Assembly: GCA_964454685.1 (NCBI GenBank) | Contig: CAYVTZ010000038.1 | Coordinates: 1-29,368 of the forward strand | Direction: 5' to 3' | DNA length: 29,368 bases | From: CAYVTZ01 sp964454685 | Lineage (GTDB): Bacteria > Bacillota > Clostridia > Christensenellales > Christensenellaceae | Shown: positions 6,925-14,426 of the stretch, piece by piece | Layout of the letters: each line of letters starts with the position of its first letter | Position numbering within the stretch: position 1 is the stretch's first letter | Notes under the pieces: generated by a model | What the model was told of the DNA's origin: nothing | The model's database searches: none | What the model saw: the letters and a program-made list of their open reading frames with translations, nothing else | Translations under genes and position numbers: made by a program

Positions 6925-8311
6925 TGTATGCCACCTCCTGTTTTTCGAGCGATTGCGCTTCCCGCCGCTTTACAAAGCGGAAAATCCTCAGCGCCAACAC
7001 GACTGCCACCACGCCGGATGTCAAATCAGCCACCAGCGGCGAAATCAAAATCCCCTGCAACCCCAGTACGCCGGACAGCACCAGCACCGCCGGGATCAAA
7101 CAAACTCCCTGCCTGCAAACAGACAGAATAAGCGCACCTCGCGCACGCCCCAAAGCCTGATAGGTCATCAACATTACAATAGAAAACGCCGTCAGCGCAA
7201 AGGTACAGGTAAACCAGCGCAGTGCCGGTATGCCAATCTGCAAAACGCTCGTTTCCGCAGAAAACAGCCCCACCAGAAGCGGTGCAGCCGAAAAGCACAG
7301 CAGCGTTACGCCGCCGCCGATCAAGATAGACGCAATGATGCCAAACCGCAACGCAGTGCGAAGCCTGTCAAACCGCTCCGCGCCGAAGTTATATCCCGCC
7401 ACCGGCTGAAATCCTTGCGAAAATCCGAACACCACAGCAAAACCCAAATACTGCAACCGGTTTACAATGCCCAGCGCCGCAATCGCGCCATCCCCATATT
7501 GCTTGGCACAAATGTTGATGATCCCGATGGCGACCGCCGTTAAAAACTGAATGGTAAAGGTGGAGCCGCCAATACGCACAATATAGCGCACCACCTCTTT
7601 TTGAAAGCGGAACTTTTTCAGCACAAAGGGCGCCACCGTCCGCTTGCAGAAATAGCTGGAGGATAAAATCACAAAAGAGACACACTGCGAAATCGCGGTA
7701 GCAATCGCCGCGCCGCGCACCCCCATGTCAAAGTTCAAAATAAAAATGGGATCCAGCACCATGTTCAGCACGGCACCTGCCACCATGCCCGTCATCGAAC
7801 GCACCGCATTGCCCTCTGCGCGCAGTAGATTGTTGAAGGACATATTCGTCAACTGGATCGGTGCCGCAATCAGCATGATCACCGCATAATCCATCGCCAA
7901 ACCGATGGTCGTGTCGGAAGCACCCATCGCAAACAGCATAGGTTTCGAGATCGCCAAGCCCAAAACAGCCACTCCCACGCCCGTAAAAAAGGATAGCAGT
8001 ATGGTCGTAGTAGCAACCTGACTTGCTCCCTGCTTGTCGTTCTCTCCCAGCAGCCGCGCCAGATAAGCCGCGCCGCCTGCCGCAAACCAAATGGATACTG
8101 CCTGCGTCAATAGCAAAATTGGCATATAGACTGATACTGCCGCCGTTGCACGATATCCTTCGCGTGAAAGGCTGACAAAATAAGTGTCCGCCATGTTATA
8201 AATCGCCAGCACCAGCATGCTGATCATTGCCGGCAACGCCAGCCGCATGATGATTTTCGGCACCCTCTCATTGCCCATCAGCTCTGTACGCTGTTCGTTT
8301 GTCAATGCCAT
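6917..8311 (-). CDS. MATE-family multidrug efflux transporter
   Basis: The 464-residue integral membrane protein has about twelve hydrophobic helices in two similar halves and matches the MATE fold. LPAMISMLVLAIYNMADTYF at residues 29-48 and GSTFTIQFLTAVA near 250 are at the usual places of the repeated MATE motif. It would export cationic drugs or metabolites in exchange for H+ or Na+. The start ATG is preceded by AAAGGGAACAGG. It is the first gene of the operon with tetR and the DUF3089 lipoprotein, and has a leader of about 140 bases. The substrate cannot be inferred from sequence. Confidence 0.93.
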   Translation of the reverse strand: MALTNEQRTELMGNERVPKIIMRLALPAMISMLVLAIYNMADTYFVSLSREGYRATAAVSVYMPILLLTQAVSIWFAAGGAAYLARLLGENDKQGASQVATTTILLSFFTGVGVAVLGLAISKPMLFAMGASDTTIGLAMDYAVIMLIAAPIQLTNMSFNNLLRAEGNAVRSMTGMVAGAVLNMVLDPIFILNFDMGVRGAAIATAISQCVSFVILSSSYFCKRTVAPFVLKKFRFQKEVVRYIVRIGGSTFTIQFLTAVAIGIINICAKQYGDGAIAALGIVNRLQYLGFAVVFGFSQGFQPVAGYNFGAERFDRLRTALRFGIIASILIGGGVTLLCFSAAPLLVGLFSAETSVLQIGIPALRWFTCTFALTAFSIVMLMTYQALGRARGALILSVCRQGVCLIPAVLVLSGVLGLQGILISPLVADLTSGVVAVVLALRIFRFVKRREAQSLEKQEVAYNA

Positions 8312-8354
8312 CCTGTTCCCTTTCCCGTCACAATGCTGTTTTTTGGCGCTGCGG

Positions 8355-8417
8355 TCACCTTCTGCGCCGCATCACCCGCATGCTCGCTCGTCCTTGTCCC
8401 GGCAGCACCAAACGCAT
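8355..8417 (-). CDS. Possible 20-residue arginine-rich leader peptide
   Basis: Inside the predicted leader of the MATE operon a 20-codon reading frame starts with ATG (plus 8417-8415) eight bases after AAGG and ends with TGA (8357-8355). It begins MRLVLP and ends with four consecutive arginines before the stop. Arg/Lys-X-Arg/Lys motifs are known to cause drug-dependent ribosome stalling in leader peptides of some macrolide-resistance genes, and the location upstream of an efflux gene fits such a control. A short GC-rich hairpin (GGCGC...GCGCC) can form around its stop codon. It could equally be a chance frame in GC-rich DNA. Confidence 0.35.
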   Translation of the reverse strand: MRLVLPGQGRASMRVMRRRR

Positions 8418-8432
8418 CTTCGCCGCCTTTTT

Positions 8433-8446
8433 TGAACGCACGTTCA
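8433..8446. promoter_or_regulatory. Probable TetR operator
   Basis: A perfect inverted repeat TGAACG-CA-CGTTCA lies about 5-18 bases downstream of the predicted start of the MATE-tetR-DUF3089 transcript. Its form is typical of TetR-family operators, and a TetR gene is in the operon itself. Confidence 0.6.
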
Positions 8447-8457
8447 CACACAACCTC

Positions 8458-8486
8458 ATCCTACGCGATTTTATACGCCTTGTCAA
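8458..8486 (-). promoter_or_regulatory. Promoter of the MATE-tetR-DUF3089 operon
   Basis: On the minus strand a consensus TTGACA (plus 8481-8486), a 17-base spacer and TAGGAT (plus 8458-8463) are present. The start of transcription is expected near 8451, directly before the palindrome at 8433-8446. Confidence 0.7.
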
Positions 8487-8553
8487 GAATCCGTCTATAA
8501 AAAACACTTCTTTTTTTGAGCGTACAAAATCCCATGAAAAATCCCGCTATTGA

Positions 8554-8583
8554 TTGACGAAAACAACATTATTGTTGTAAAAT
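8554..8583 (+). promoter_or_regulatory. Promoter of the stnABC operon with an internal inverted repeat
   Basis: TTGACG (8554-8559), an 18-base spacer and TAAAAT (8578-8583) form a good promoter. The spacer holds an inverted repeat, ACAAC-N6-GTTGT at 8563-8578 (or AACAA-N5-TTGTT at 8562-8576), a candidate operator. The orientation of its arms is opposite to the Rex consensus. A leader of roughly 98 bases follows. Confidence 0.55.
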
Positions 8584-8688
8584 GATTAAACATGGGCTTT
8601 GCGCCCCGCGTCTTTGGATGGCCTTGCCGCCTTTCCGAGCGCAATGATGACGCATCAATTTAAATTTTTATAAATGGAGGAACAAACA

Positions 8689-9177
8689 GTGACGCAAGAA
8701 CAATTGGATTTGCAGCTTTTGGATCCCGTGCTGGATCACTACAAAGCAATTCCGGGCAGTCTCATCACCATCCTGCAAAAAACGCAGGAACTGTACGGTT
8801 ACCTTCCCGTTCCCGCAATGGAGAAAATCTCCACGCAAACCGGGATCGCAACGGCGAAGGTCATGGGGGTTGCCACCTTCTACACGCAGTTTCGGCTGTC
8901 TCCCATCGGCAAGCATCTCATTATGCTTTGTCAGGGAACAGCGTGCCACGTCAATGGCTCGGAGCTGATCGAAAACGCCATCTCGGACGAGCTTTCCATC
9001 ACGGATGGGCAGACCACCGCCGACGGCGTATTCACCCTCAAAAACGTGGCGTGTCTCGGTTGTTGCTCCCTCGCCCCCGCCATGATGATTGGCGAGCAGG
9101 TGTACGGTTCCCTCACACCGGATAAAACGCGCACCATACTCCAAAAAATCCGTGAAGAGGAGGCACAAAGCGAATGA
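8689..9177 (+). CDS. stnA: Stn transhydrogenase subunit A, NuoE/HydC-like [2Fe-2S] protein
   Basis: This NuoE/HydC-type thioredoxin-like subunit carries one [2Fe-2S] cluster. Its ligands are visible as Cys81 and Cys86 (LCQGTAC) and Cys122 and Cys126 (CLGCC). The usual family helices, LYGYLPVPAMEKIS and VMGVATFYTQF, are present. I choose GTG at 8689 (162 residues) because GGAGG at 8676-8680 is eight bases upstream. The in-frame ATG at 8674 overlaps that same Shine-Dalgarno. The stop overlaps the start of stnB by four bases (ATGA). With stnB it would form the HydBC-like bifurcating module. As a single gene it could belong to any NuoEF-type complex; the Stn name rests on the third gene. Confidence 0.85.
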   Translation: MTQEQLDLQLLDPVLDHYKAIPGSLITILQKTQELYGYLPVPAMEKISTQTGIATAKVMGVATFYTQFRLSPIGKHLIMLCQGTACHVNGSELIENAISDELSITDGQTTADGVFTLKNVACLGCCSLAPAMMIGEQVYGSLTPDKTRTILQKIREEEAQSE

Positions 9178-10919
9178 GAATCAAAATTGGTTACGGCAGC
9201 TGCGGTCTGGCAGCAGGCGCTGCGGCAGTGCTTCAGTCCTTAGAGCAATCGCTGACCGGCTCCTCCGTGCAGGTAGAGCGCGTCGGCTGCATCGGCATGT
9301 GCTTTGCAGAGCCGCTGCTCGAAGTGATCGACCGGGATAACGTCAGCACTTTTTACGGTCGCGTCGACGCAGAATCTGCGGGGCGTATCGCGCGCGAGCA
9401 TGTGCTGGGCGGTACTCCCGTTGCAGATAATCTGCTTCATGAGGATGAATTGCATTTTGTCAAAGGGCAAACCCGCGTTGCGCTGCGCAACTGCGGCGTG
9501 ATCGATCCGGAAAACATCGACGAATACATCGCAGCAGGCGGCTATCAGGCAATCCGCAGCGTACTGGAACAAAAAGATCCGCAGGCGCTCATTGAAACCA
9601 TCAAGGTTTCCGGGTTGCGCGGACGTGGCGGCGCAGGCTTCCCCACTTGGTTCAAATGGAACGCAGCGGCAAAAGAAACCGCGCCCGTCAAATATATCAT
9701 CTGTAATGCAGACGAAGGCGACCCCGGCGCATTTATGGATCGCAGCTTGCTGGAAAGCGATCCGCACAGCGTGCTGGAAGGAATGATGATCGCAGGCTAT
9801 GCCATCGGCAGCAATCAAGGCGTGCTGTATGTGCGCGCGGAATATCCTCTGGCAATCACCCGTCTGAATATCGCCATCGATCAAATGCGTGAAAAAGGAC
9901 TGTTGGGCGCAAATGTGCTGGGCAGCGGCTGGGCATTTGATCTGCGCATCAAAGCAGGTGCAGGCGCATTCGTGTGCGGCGAGGAAACCGCGCTCATCGC
10001 GTCACTGGAAGGTGAGCGTGGCATGCCCCGCTTAAAACCGCCTTTCCCCGCACAAAAAGGGTACTGGCAGCAGCCCTCCAACATCAACAATGTAGAGACG
10101 CTCGCTAATGTGCCGTGGATCGTGCAAAACGGCGGCGATGCTTATGCAGCGATGGGCACGGAAGACAGCAAGGGCACTAAGGTGTTCGCGCTGGCAGGCA
10201 AAATCAAGCGCGGCGGACTGGTGGAAGTGCCGATGGGCATGTCCATTCGAGACGTCATTTTCGGCATCGGCGGCGGCATCAAAGGCGATAAAGCAATCAA
10301 AGGCGTGCAGATGGGCGGCCCCTCCGGCGGCTGCATTCCCGAGCCGTTGCTCGATACCATCATCGACTACGCCTCCGTCATGAAAGTCGGCGCAATCATG
10401 GGCTCCGGCGGCATGGTCGTGATGGACGAAACCACCTGCATGGTGGATATGGCACGCTTTTTTCTGGATTTCACGCAGAAGGAATCCTGCGGCAAATGTA
10501 TTCACTGCCGCATCGGCACCAAGCGTATGCTGGAAATCTTAGAGCGTATCACAAACGGAGCAGGCAAAGAAAGTGACATAACGCTTTTGGAGCAACTGGG
10601 TGAAACCATCCGCTCCTCCTCGTTGTGCGGGCTGGGCAATTCCGCGCCCAATCCTGTGCTCTCCACCTTGCGCTATTTCCGTGACGAATACGAAGCGCAT
10701 ATCATGGATAAGCAGTGTCCGGCACATAGCTGCCGTGCGCTGGTGCGGTATGACATCGTGGAGGAAAAATGCACCGGTTGTACCTTGTGTGCGCGCAAAT
10801 GTCCTTCAAAAGCGATTGAAGGCGAAGTAAAAAAGCCGCACCGTGTCATTCAGGAAAACTGCACCAAGTGCGGAAATTGCTACACCGTGTGCCGTTTCGA
10901 CGCAGTCACGCTCAAATAG
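9174..10919 (+). CDS. stnB: Stn transhydrogenase subunit B, NuoF/HydB-like flavoprotein
   Basis: The 581-residue protein follows the HydB layout. An N-terminal thioredoxin-like domain holds Cys10, Cys39 and Cys43. The FMN and NADH domain has GLRGRGGAGFPTWFKW from about residue 147 and ICNADEGDPGAFMDR. The NuoF [4Fe-4S] site is at Cys439, Cys442, Cys445 and Cys485. A C-terminal two-cluster ferredoxin domain begins at Cys533 (CTGCTLCARKCP and CTKCGNCYTVC). It binds FMN and NAD(H), and in HydB/StnB proteins this subunit carries out flavin-based bifurcation with ferredoxin. The ferredoxin tail distinguishes it from complex I NuoF. Its ATG overlaps the stnA stop and stnC follows after 12 bases. 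Only three cysteines are visible in the N-terminal domain, so that cluster may be absent or altered. Confidence 0.9.
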   Translation: MRIKIGYGSCGLAAGAAAVLQSLEQSLTGSSVQVERVGCIGMCFAEPLLEVIDRDNVSTFYGRVDAESAGRIAREHVLGGTPVADNLLHEDELHFVKGQTRVALRNCGVIDPENIDEYIAAGGYQAIRSVLEQKDPQALIETIKVSGLRGRGGAGFPTWFKWNAAAKETAPVKYIICNADEGDPGAFMDRSLLESDPHSVLEGMMIAGYAIGSNQGVLYVRAEYPLAITRLNIAIDQMREKGLLGANVLGSGWAFDLRIKAGAGAFVCGEETALIASLEGERGMPRLKPPFPAQKGYWQQPSNINNVETLANVPWIVQNGGDAYAAMGTEDSKGTKVFALAGKIKRGGLVEVPMGMSIRDVIFGIGGGIKGDKAIKGVQMGGPSGGCIPEPLLDTIIDYASVMKVGAIMGSGGMVVMDETTCMVDMARFFLDFTQKESCGKCIHCRIGTKRMLEILERITNGAGKESDITLLEQLGETIRSSSLCGLGNSAPNPVLSTLRYFRDEYEAHIMDKQCPAHSCRALVRYDIVEEKCTGCTLCARKCPSKAIEGEVKKPHRVIQENCTKCGNCYTVCRFDAVTLK

Positions 10920-10931
10920 GGAGGAACACAA

Positions 10932-13900
10932 ATGATTCAATTAACCATAAACGGAAAGCCCTGCACAGGCAATGCCGGTCAGACGCTGCTTTCCGTTGCC
11001 ATAGAACATCAAATCGAGATTCCGCATCTCTGTCAGGACGGGCTGGTTGAGCCCTACGGCGCATGTGGTCTGTGCGTGGTGGAAGTAGAAGGTGTGCCAA
11101 AGCTGCTGCGCGCCTGCGCAACCGTTATTTCAGAAGGCATGGTTGTCACCACAGATACCGAAAAAACCACGCAAAGCCGCAAACTTGCGCTTGAGCTGTT
11201 GCTGTCCAATCATCGCGGCGATTGCGTCGCGCCTTGCAAGCTGGCTTGCCCCGGCGATGTGGATTGTCAGGGTTATATCGGGCTGATTGCCAATGGTCGT
11301 TGGGAGGAAGCCGTCAAAATCATGAAGCACAGCTATCCCTTCCCCGCGGCGCTCGGGCGCGTCTGCCCGCATCCGTGCGAAGATGCTTGCCGCCGTCAGC
11401 TCAAGGATGAGCCGATTGCCATTGCAACCTTAAAACAGTTTGCGGCGGATCTGGATCTTGCCTCCGGCAAACCCTTCCTGCCCCTCAAGTCAGCGCCCAG
11501 CGGCAAAAAAGTCGCCATCGTGGGCGGCGGCCCTTCCGGCCTCACCACCGCATGGTTCCTTGCAATGGATGGACACGAAGTCACCGTCTACGAGGCAATG
11601 CCCAAGGCGGGCGGCATGCTGCGCTACGGCATCCCCGAATATCGTCTGCCCAAAGCGCTGCTGGATCAGGAAATCGCGCTCGTTGAAGCGATGGGTGTCA
11701 AAATTTGTACCAATCAAAAGCTGGGCGAGCAAATCACGCTTTCCGGCTTACAAGAGCAATACGACGCAGTCTATCTTGCCATCGGCGCTTGGAAAAGCGC
11801 TCCCATGCGCACCCCCGGCGAAGACAAGCAAGGGGTGTTGGGCGGCATTGATTTCCTGATCGATCTCGGTCTCGGCAAACGCCCGCAGATCGGGGATAAC
11901 GTTGCCGTCGTAGGCGGCGGCAACACCGCAATGGACGCATGCCGCAGTGCCGTGCGTCTGGGTTGCAAAAATGTCTATCTACTCTATCGCCGTACCCGTG
12001 ACGAAATGCCCGCCGAGGACATCGAAATCGCGGAAGCAATGGAGGAAGGCGTCATCTTTAAGTTCCTCGTCGCTCCCGATCAAGTGCTGGGTGACGATAA
12101 GGTCACCGGCATCCGCCTGCAACAGATGGAGTTAGGCGAACCGGACGCAAGCGGTCGCCGCAGACCTGTCCCCGTGGAAGGCGGCGTGGAAGATTTGCCG
12201 CTGGATACCATCATTGCGGCAATCGGTCAAAAGGTTGTGGTTTCGGATGTACGGGAGGTTGCCTGCACCGATTGGAATACCATACTCGCAGACCCCGATA
12301 CCTTTACTACGAATTTAGAAGGTGTGTTTGCGGGCGGAGATGCAATCAACGATGGCCCCAGCATCGCCATCACGGCCATCGGACACGCCAAAAAAGCATC
12401 GGTTGCCATCAGCAAGTTCCTCAAGGGCGAGGATATGGCAGTTGTAAAGCCTTTTATTTCCGAGCAAAAAGACCTCACCGCAGAGGACTTTGCCTATCGC
12501 GAAAGCGCGCCGCGTGAGCACATGACCCACGCAGACCCCGCTGTGCGCCGCACCAATTTCGAGCCGGTTGCCTTCGGCTTCACGGTGCAGCAAGCGGAGC
12601 GGGAAGCATCCCGCTGTCTTGAATGCGGCTGTATGGATCTGTACGAGTGCGCACTGCTCAAATATGCCAGAGCGTACGATGTTCAGCCTGAGCGCATTGC
12701 CGGAGAAATGAAAAAGACAGAGATCGATCGTCGCCATCCCTTTATCTGGCGCGACAACAACAAGTGTGTGCTGTGCGGACTATGTGTGCGCGTTTGCGAT
12801 CAAGTCATCGGCGTGGATGTCATCGATCTTGTTGGCAGAGGCTTTGAAACCATCATCGAATCCGGCGTGGGCGTACCGCTGCAGGAAGCAAACTGCCGCG
12901 GATGCGCGCAGTGCGTCACCGTTTGCCCTACGGGTGCAATGCAGGAGCGCAACACCGTTACCAAAGCGGTTCCGTTGCCGCCAACGCAGACGCAGAGCGT
13001 CTGTACCTTCTGCGGTCTCGGTTGCAAGACCAATGTGCACAGCTTCGGCAATATGCCGCTAAAAACGGTTCCGGTGGGCGATGCGCAAAAGTCCGGCTCC
13101 TTGTGTCGTCAAGGTCGTTTTGGCTGGCAGGCCGGATTGCGGGAAGGCAAGGCCGAAAACTGGAAGCAGCTCGCCACAGAAGCGGCATCTAAACTGCAAG
13201 CGTACGGCAATGCAGTAGGCGTCGTCGTGGGCGATCATCTGACCAATGAAGAAATCTATCTCGCCTCCAAATGGGCAAAGAAAAATAACTATCGCCTGTA
13301 CAGCGCGGCAGCATACGCACACGGCGTTGCCGATGTGCTGGGCATGGATGGCAGCACCACAAGCTTTGATGCACTCCTGCAAACGGATTGCATTCTGCTG
13401 CTGGGTGATGGCGTAATCCCGCACTATCCCATGCTCGCACTGCGTCTCAAGCGCGGCCTCAAGGCCGGTGCAAAGCTGGCGCTTTTGAGCAACGAGCCCT
13501 CTTCGCTGGATGCGTTCGCCGCATATCAGGCGCAGTTGGGCACCGATACCGGCTTCCTCAAGCAAGTGCTGAAGGCGCTGGATGCAGACAGCGCGGCGGC
13601 AGTGCAAGCCGTCACCGTCACGCCCGCCGCACAGCAGATCGCAGACGCGCTGAAGTCTCACGACAAAGCCGTGCTGATTTTTGACCGTCACGCCGTCACT
13701 GCGGAAGCCGCACAAATCATTGCCATGATTGCGGCAGCCAGCGGACATCTGAGCGGTGCAGGCAATGGGCTCATTCAGCTTGTGCGCAGCAACAACAGCA
13801 TGGGCGTTGCCAACATGGGCATCACGCAGAATGCGGACGATCTCGCCGCAGACGTGCAAAACGGCAGCATCAAAGCGGTCATCTCCTTTGGGCAGCAGAT

Positions 13901-14339
13901 TCAAACGAGCGCGCCACTTGTGTTGCTTGCGGATTCGCGCAGCAGCGATCTCAACGCGCAGGCATTCATTCCCGTGGCAGGCTTCGGTGAAACCGACGGC
14001 ACCGTCACCGGCGCGGACAATCGCGTGCAGCGGATAAACCCCAGCTTCCGGACCGATGCCCCCGGCATCATTGATGTCATCGGCGCAATGTGCGGCTGCG
14101 ATACCTGTCCCAATGTGGACGCGCTCACGGCGGAGCTTGCGCAGCAAGTGCCTCTGTATGCGGCAGCACTTGGAAAAGGTGCCGGTTTCGCCAATTTGGA
14201 CGGCAGCGATCAACGCACCTGTAACGTGACATATATCGCCGCACAGGATGCAGCGCTCTTTGCGGAGTCCGCGCAGGCAAATCTGCTCAATCAGGTTTGG
14301 ATGCAGCAGCTGGCGCAGCTGGGACTTCTGGAGGGTTAA
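10932..14339 (+). CDS. stnC: Stn transhydrogenase subunit C, NuoG-like and GltD-like fusion
   Basis: The 1135-residue fusion starts with a plant-type [2Fe-2S] domain (Cys34, Cys45, Cys48, Cys62) and a His/Cys region (NHRGDCVAPCKLAC). Next is a GltD/NfnB-like FAD and NADPH module with two dinucleotide folds, VAIVGGGPSGL near residue 195 and VAVVGGGNTAMDA near 323, and the FAGGDAIND motif. It continues with two [4Fe-4S] clusters (CVLCGLCVRVC near 612, CRGCAQCVTVCP near 655) and a molybdopterin-oxidoreductase-type N-terminal cluster (CTFCGLGC near 690, with a later CRQG). The remaining 400 residues look like a shortened molybdopterin fold, with no recognisable Sec or Cys active site. This matches StnC of Sporomusa ovata, which routes electrons to NADP+. 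GGGAGGAAC precedes the ATG. Alternative: an uncharacterised formate-dehydrogenase-related subunit. Confidence 0.85.
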   Translation: MIQLTINGKPCTGNAGQTLLSVAIEHQIEIPHLCQDGLVEPYGACGLCVVEVEGVPKLLRACATVISEGMVVTTDTEKTTQSRKLALELLLSNHRGDCVAPCKLACPGDVDCQGYIGLIANGRWEEAVKIMKHSYPFPAALGRVCPHPCEDACRRQLKDEPIAIATLKQFAADLDLASGKPFLPLKSAPSGKKVAIVGGGPSGLTTAWFLAMDGHEVTVYEAMPKAGGMLRYGIPEYRLPKALLDQEIALVEAMGVKICTNQKLGEQITLSGLQEQYDAVYLAIGAWKSAPMRTPGEDKQGVLGGIDFLIDLGLGKRPQIGDNVAVVGGGNTAMDACRSAVRLGCKNVYLLYRRTRDEMPAEDIEIAEAMEEGVIFKFLVAPDQVLGDDKVTGIRLQQMELGEPDASGRRRPVPVEGGVEDLPLDTIIAAIGQKVVVSDVREVACTDWNTILADPDTFTTNLEGVFAGGDAINDGPSIAITAIGHAKKASVAISKFLKGEDMAVVKPFISEQKDLTAEDFAYRESAPREHMTHADPAVRRTNFEPVAFGFTVQQAEREASRCLECGCMDLYECALLKYARAYDVQPERIAGEMKKTEIDRRHPFIWRDNNKCVLCGLCVRVCDQVIGVDVIDLVGRGFETIIESGVGVPLQEANCRGCAQCVTVCPTGAMQERNTVTKAVPLPPTQTQSVCTFCGLGCKTNVHSFGNMPLKTVPVGDAQKSGSLCRQGRFGWQAGLREGKAENWKQLATEAASKLQAYGNAVGVVVGDHLTNEEIYLASKWAKKNNYRLYSAAAYAHGVADVLGMDGSTTSFDALLQTDCILLLGDGVIPHYPMLALRLKRGLKAGAKLALLSNEPSSLDAFAAYQAQLGTDTGFLKQVLKALDADSAAAVQAVTVTPAAQQIADALKSHDKAVLIFDRHAVTAEAAQIIAMIAAASGHLSGAGNGLIQLVRSNNSMGVANMGITQNADDLAADVQNGSIKAVISFGQQIQTSAPLVLLADSRSSDLNAQAFIPVAGFGETDGTVTGADNRVQRINPSFRTDAPGIIDVIGAMCGCDTCPNVDALTAELAQQVPLYAAALGKGAGFANLDGSDQRTCNVTYIAAQDAALFAESAQANLLNQVWMQQLAQLGLLEG

Positions 14340-14360
14340 ATCTCGTATATCTGTTCCACA

Positions 14361-14394
14361 AAAATGGATGCGCCTGACGGTGCATCCATTTTTT
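14361..14394. terminator. Terminator after stnC, probably bidirectional
   Basis: Arms AAAATGGATGC (14361-14371) and GCATCCATTTT (14382-14392) enclose a 10-base loop and continue into T residues. The A-run on the left gives a T-tail for the convergent ppk gene as well. Confidence 0.85.
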
Positions 14395-14426
14395 GATTGG
14401 TAATCTAAACGCCGCTTCCGCAATCT

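Noticed and set aside
6175..7131. 318-codon plus-strand frame across the lipoprotein, tetR and MATE genes
   Set aside because: It crosses three real genes on the opposite strand and has the composition of a shadow frame.
8562..8578. Rex-binding site upstream of stnA
   Set aside because: The arm order is AACAA...TTGTT, the reverse of the Rex consensus.
8592..8663. Short frame of about 23 codons at the start of the stn leader
   Set aside because: It has no ribosome binding site and starts almost at the predicted transcript end; composition is unremarkable.
10932..14339. Annotation of stnC as a formate dehydrogenase catalytic subunit
   Set aside because: The molybdopterin-like part is short and no Sec/Cys active site is visible; the GltD-like NADPH module and the gene set fit StnC better.
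13059..14423. Long open frame of 454 codons antisense to stnC
   Set aside because: It lies opposite a well-supported stnC frame, shows no recognisable domain, has unnatural His/Arg/Cys-rich composition and no convincing RBS. It is a shadow of codon bias.
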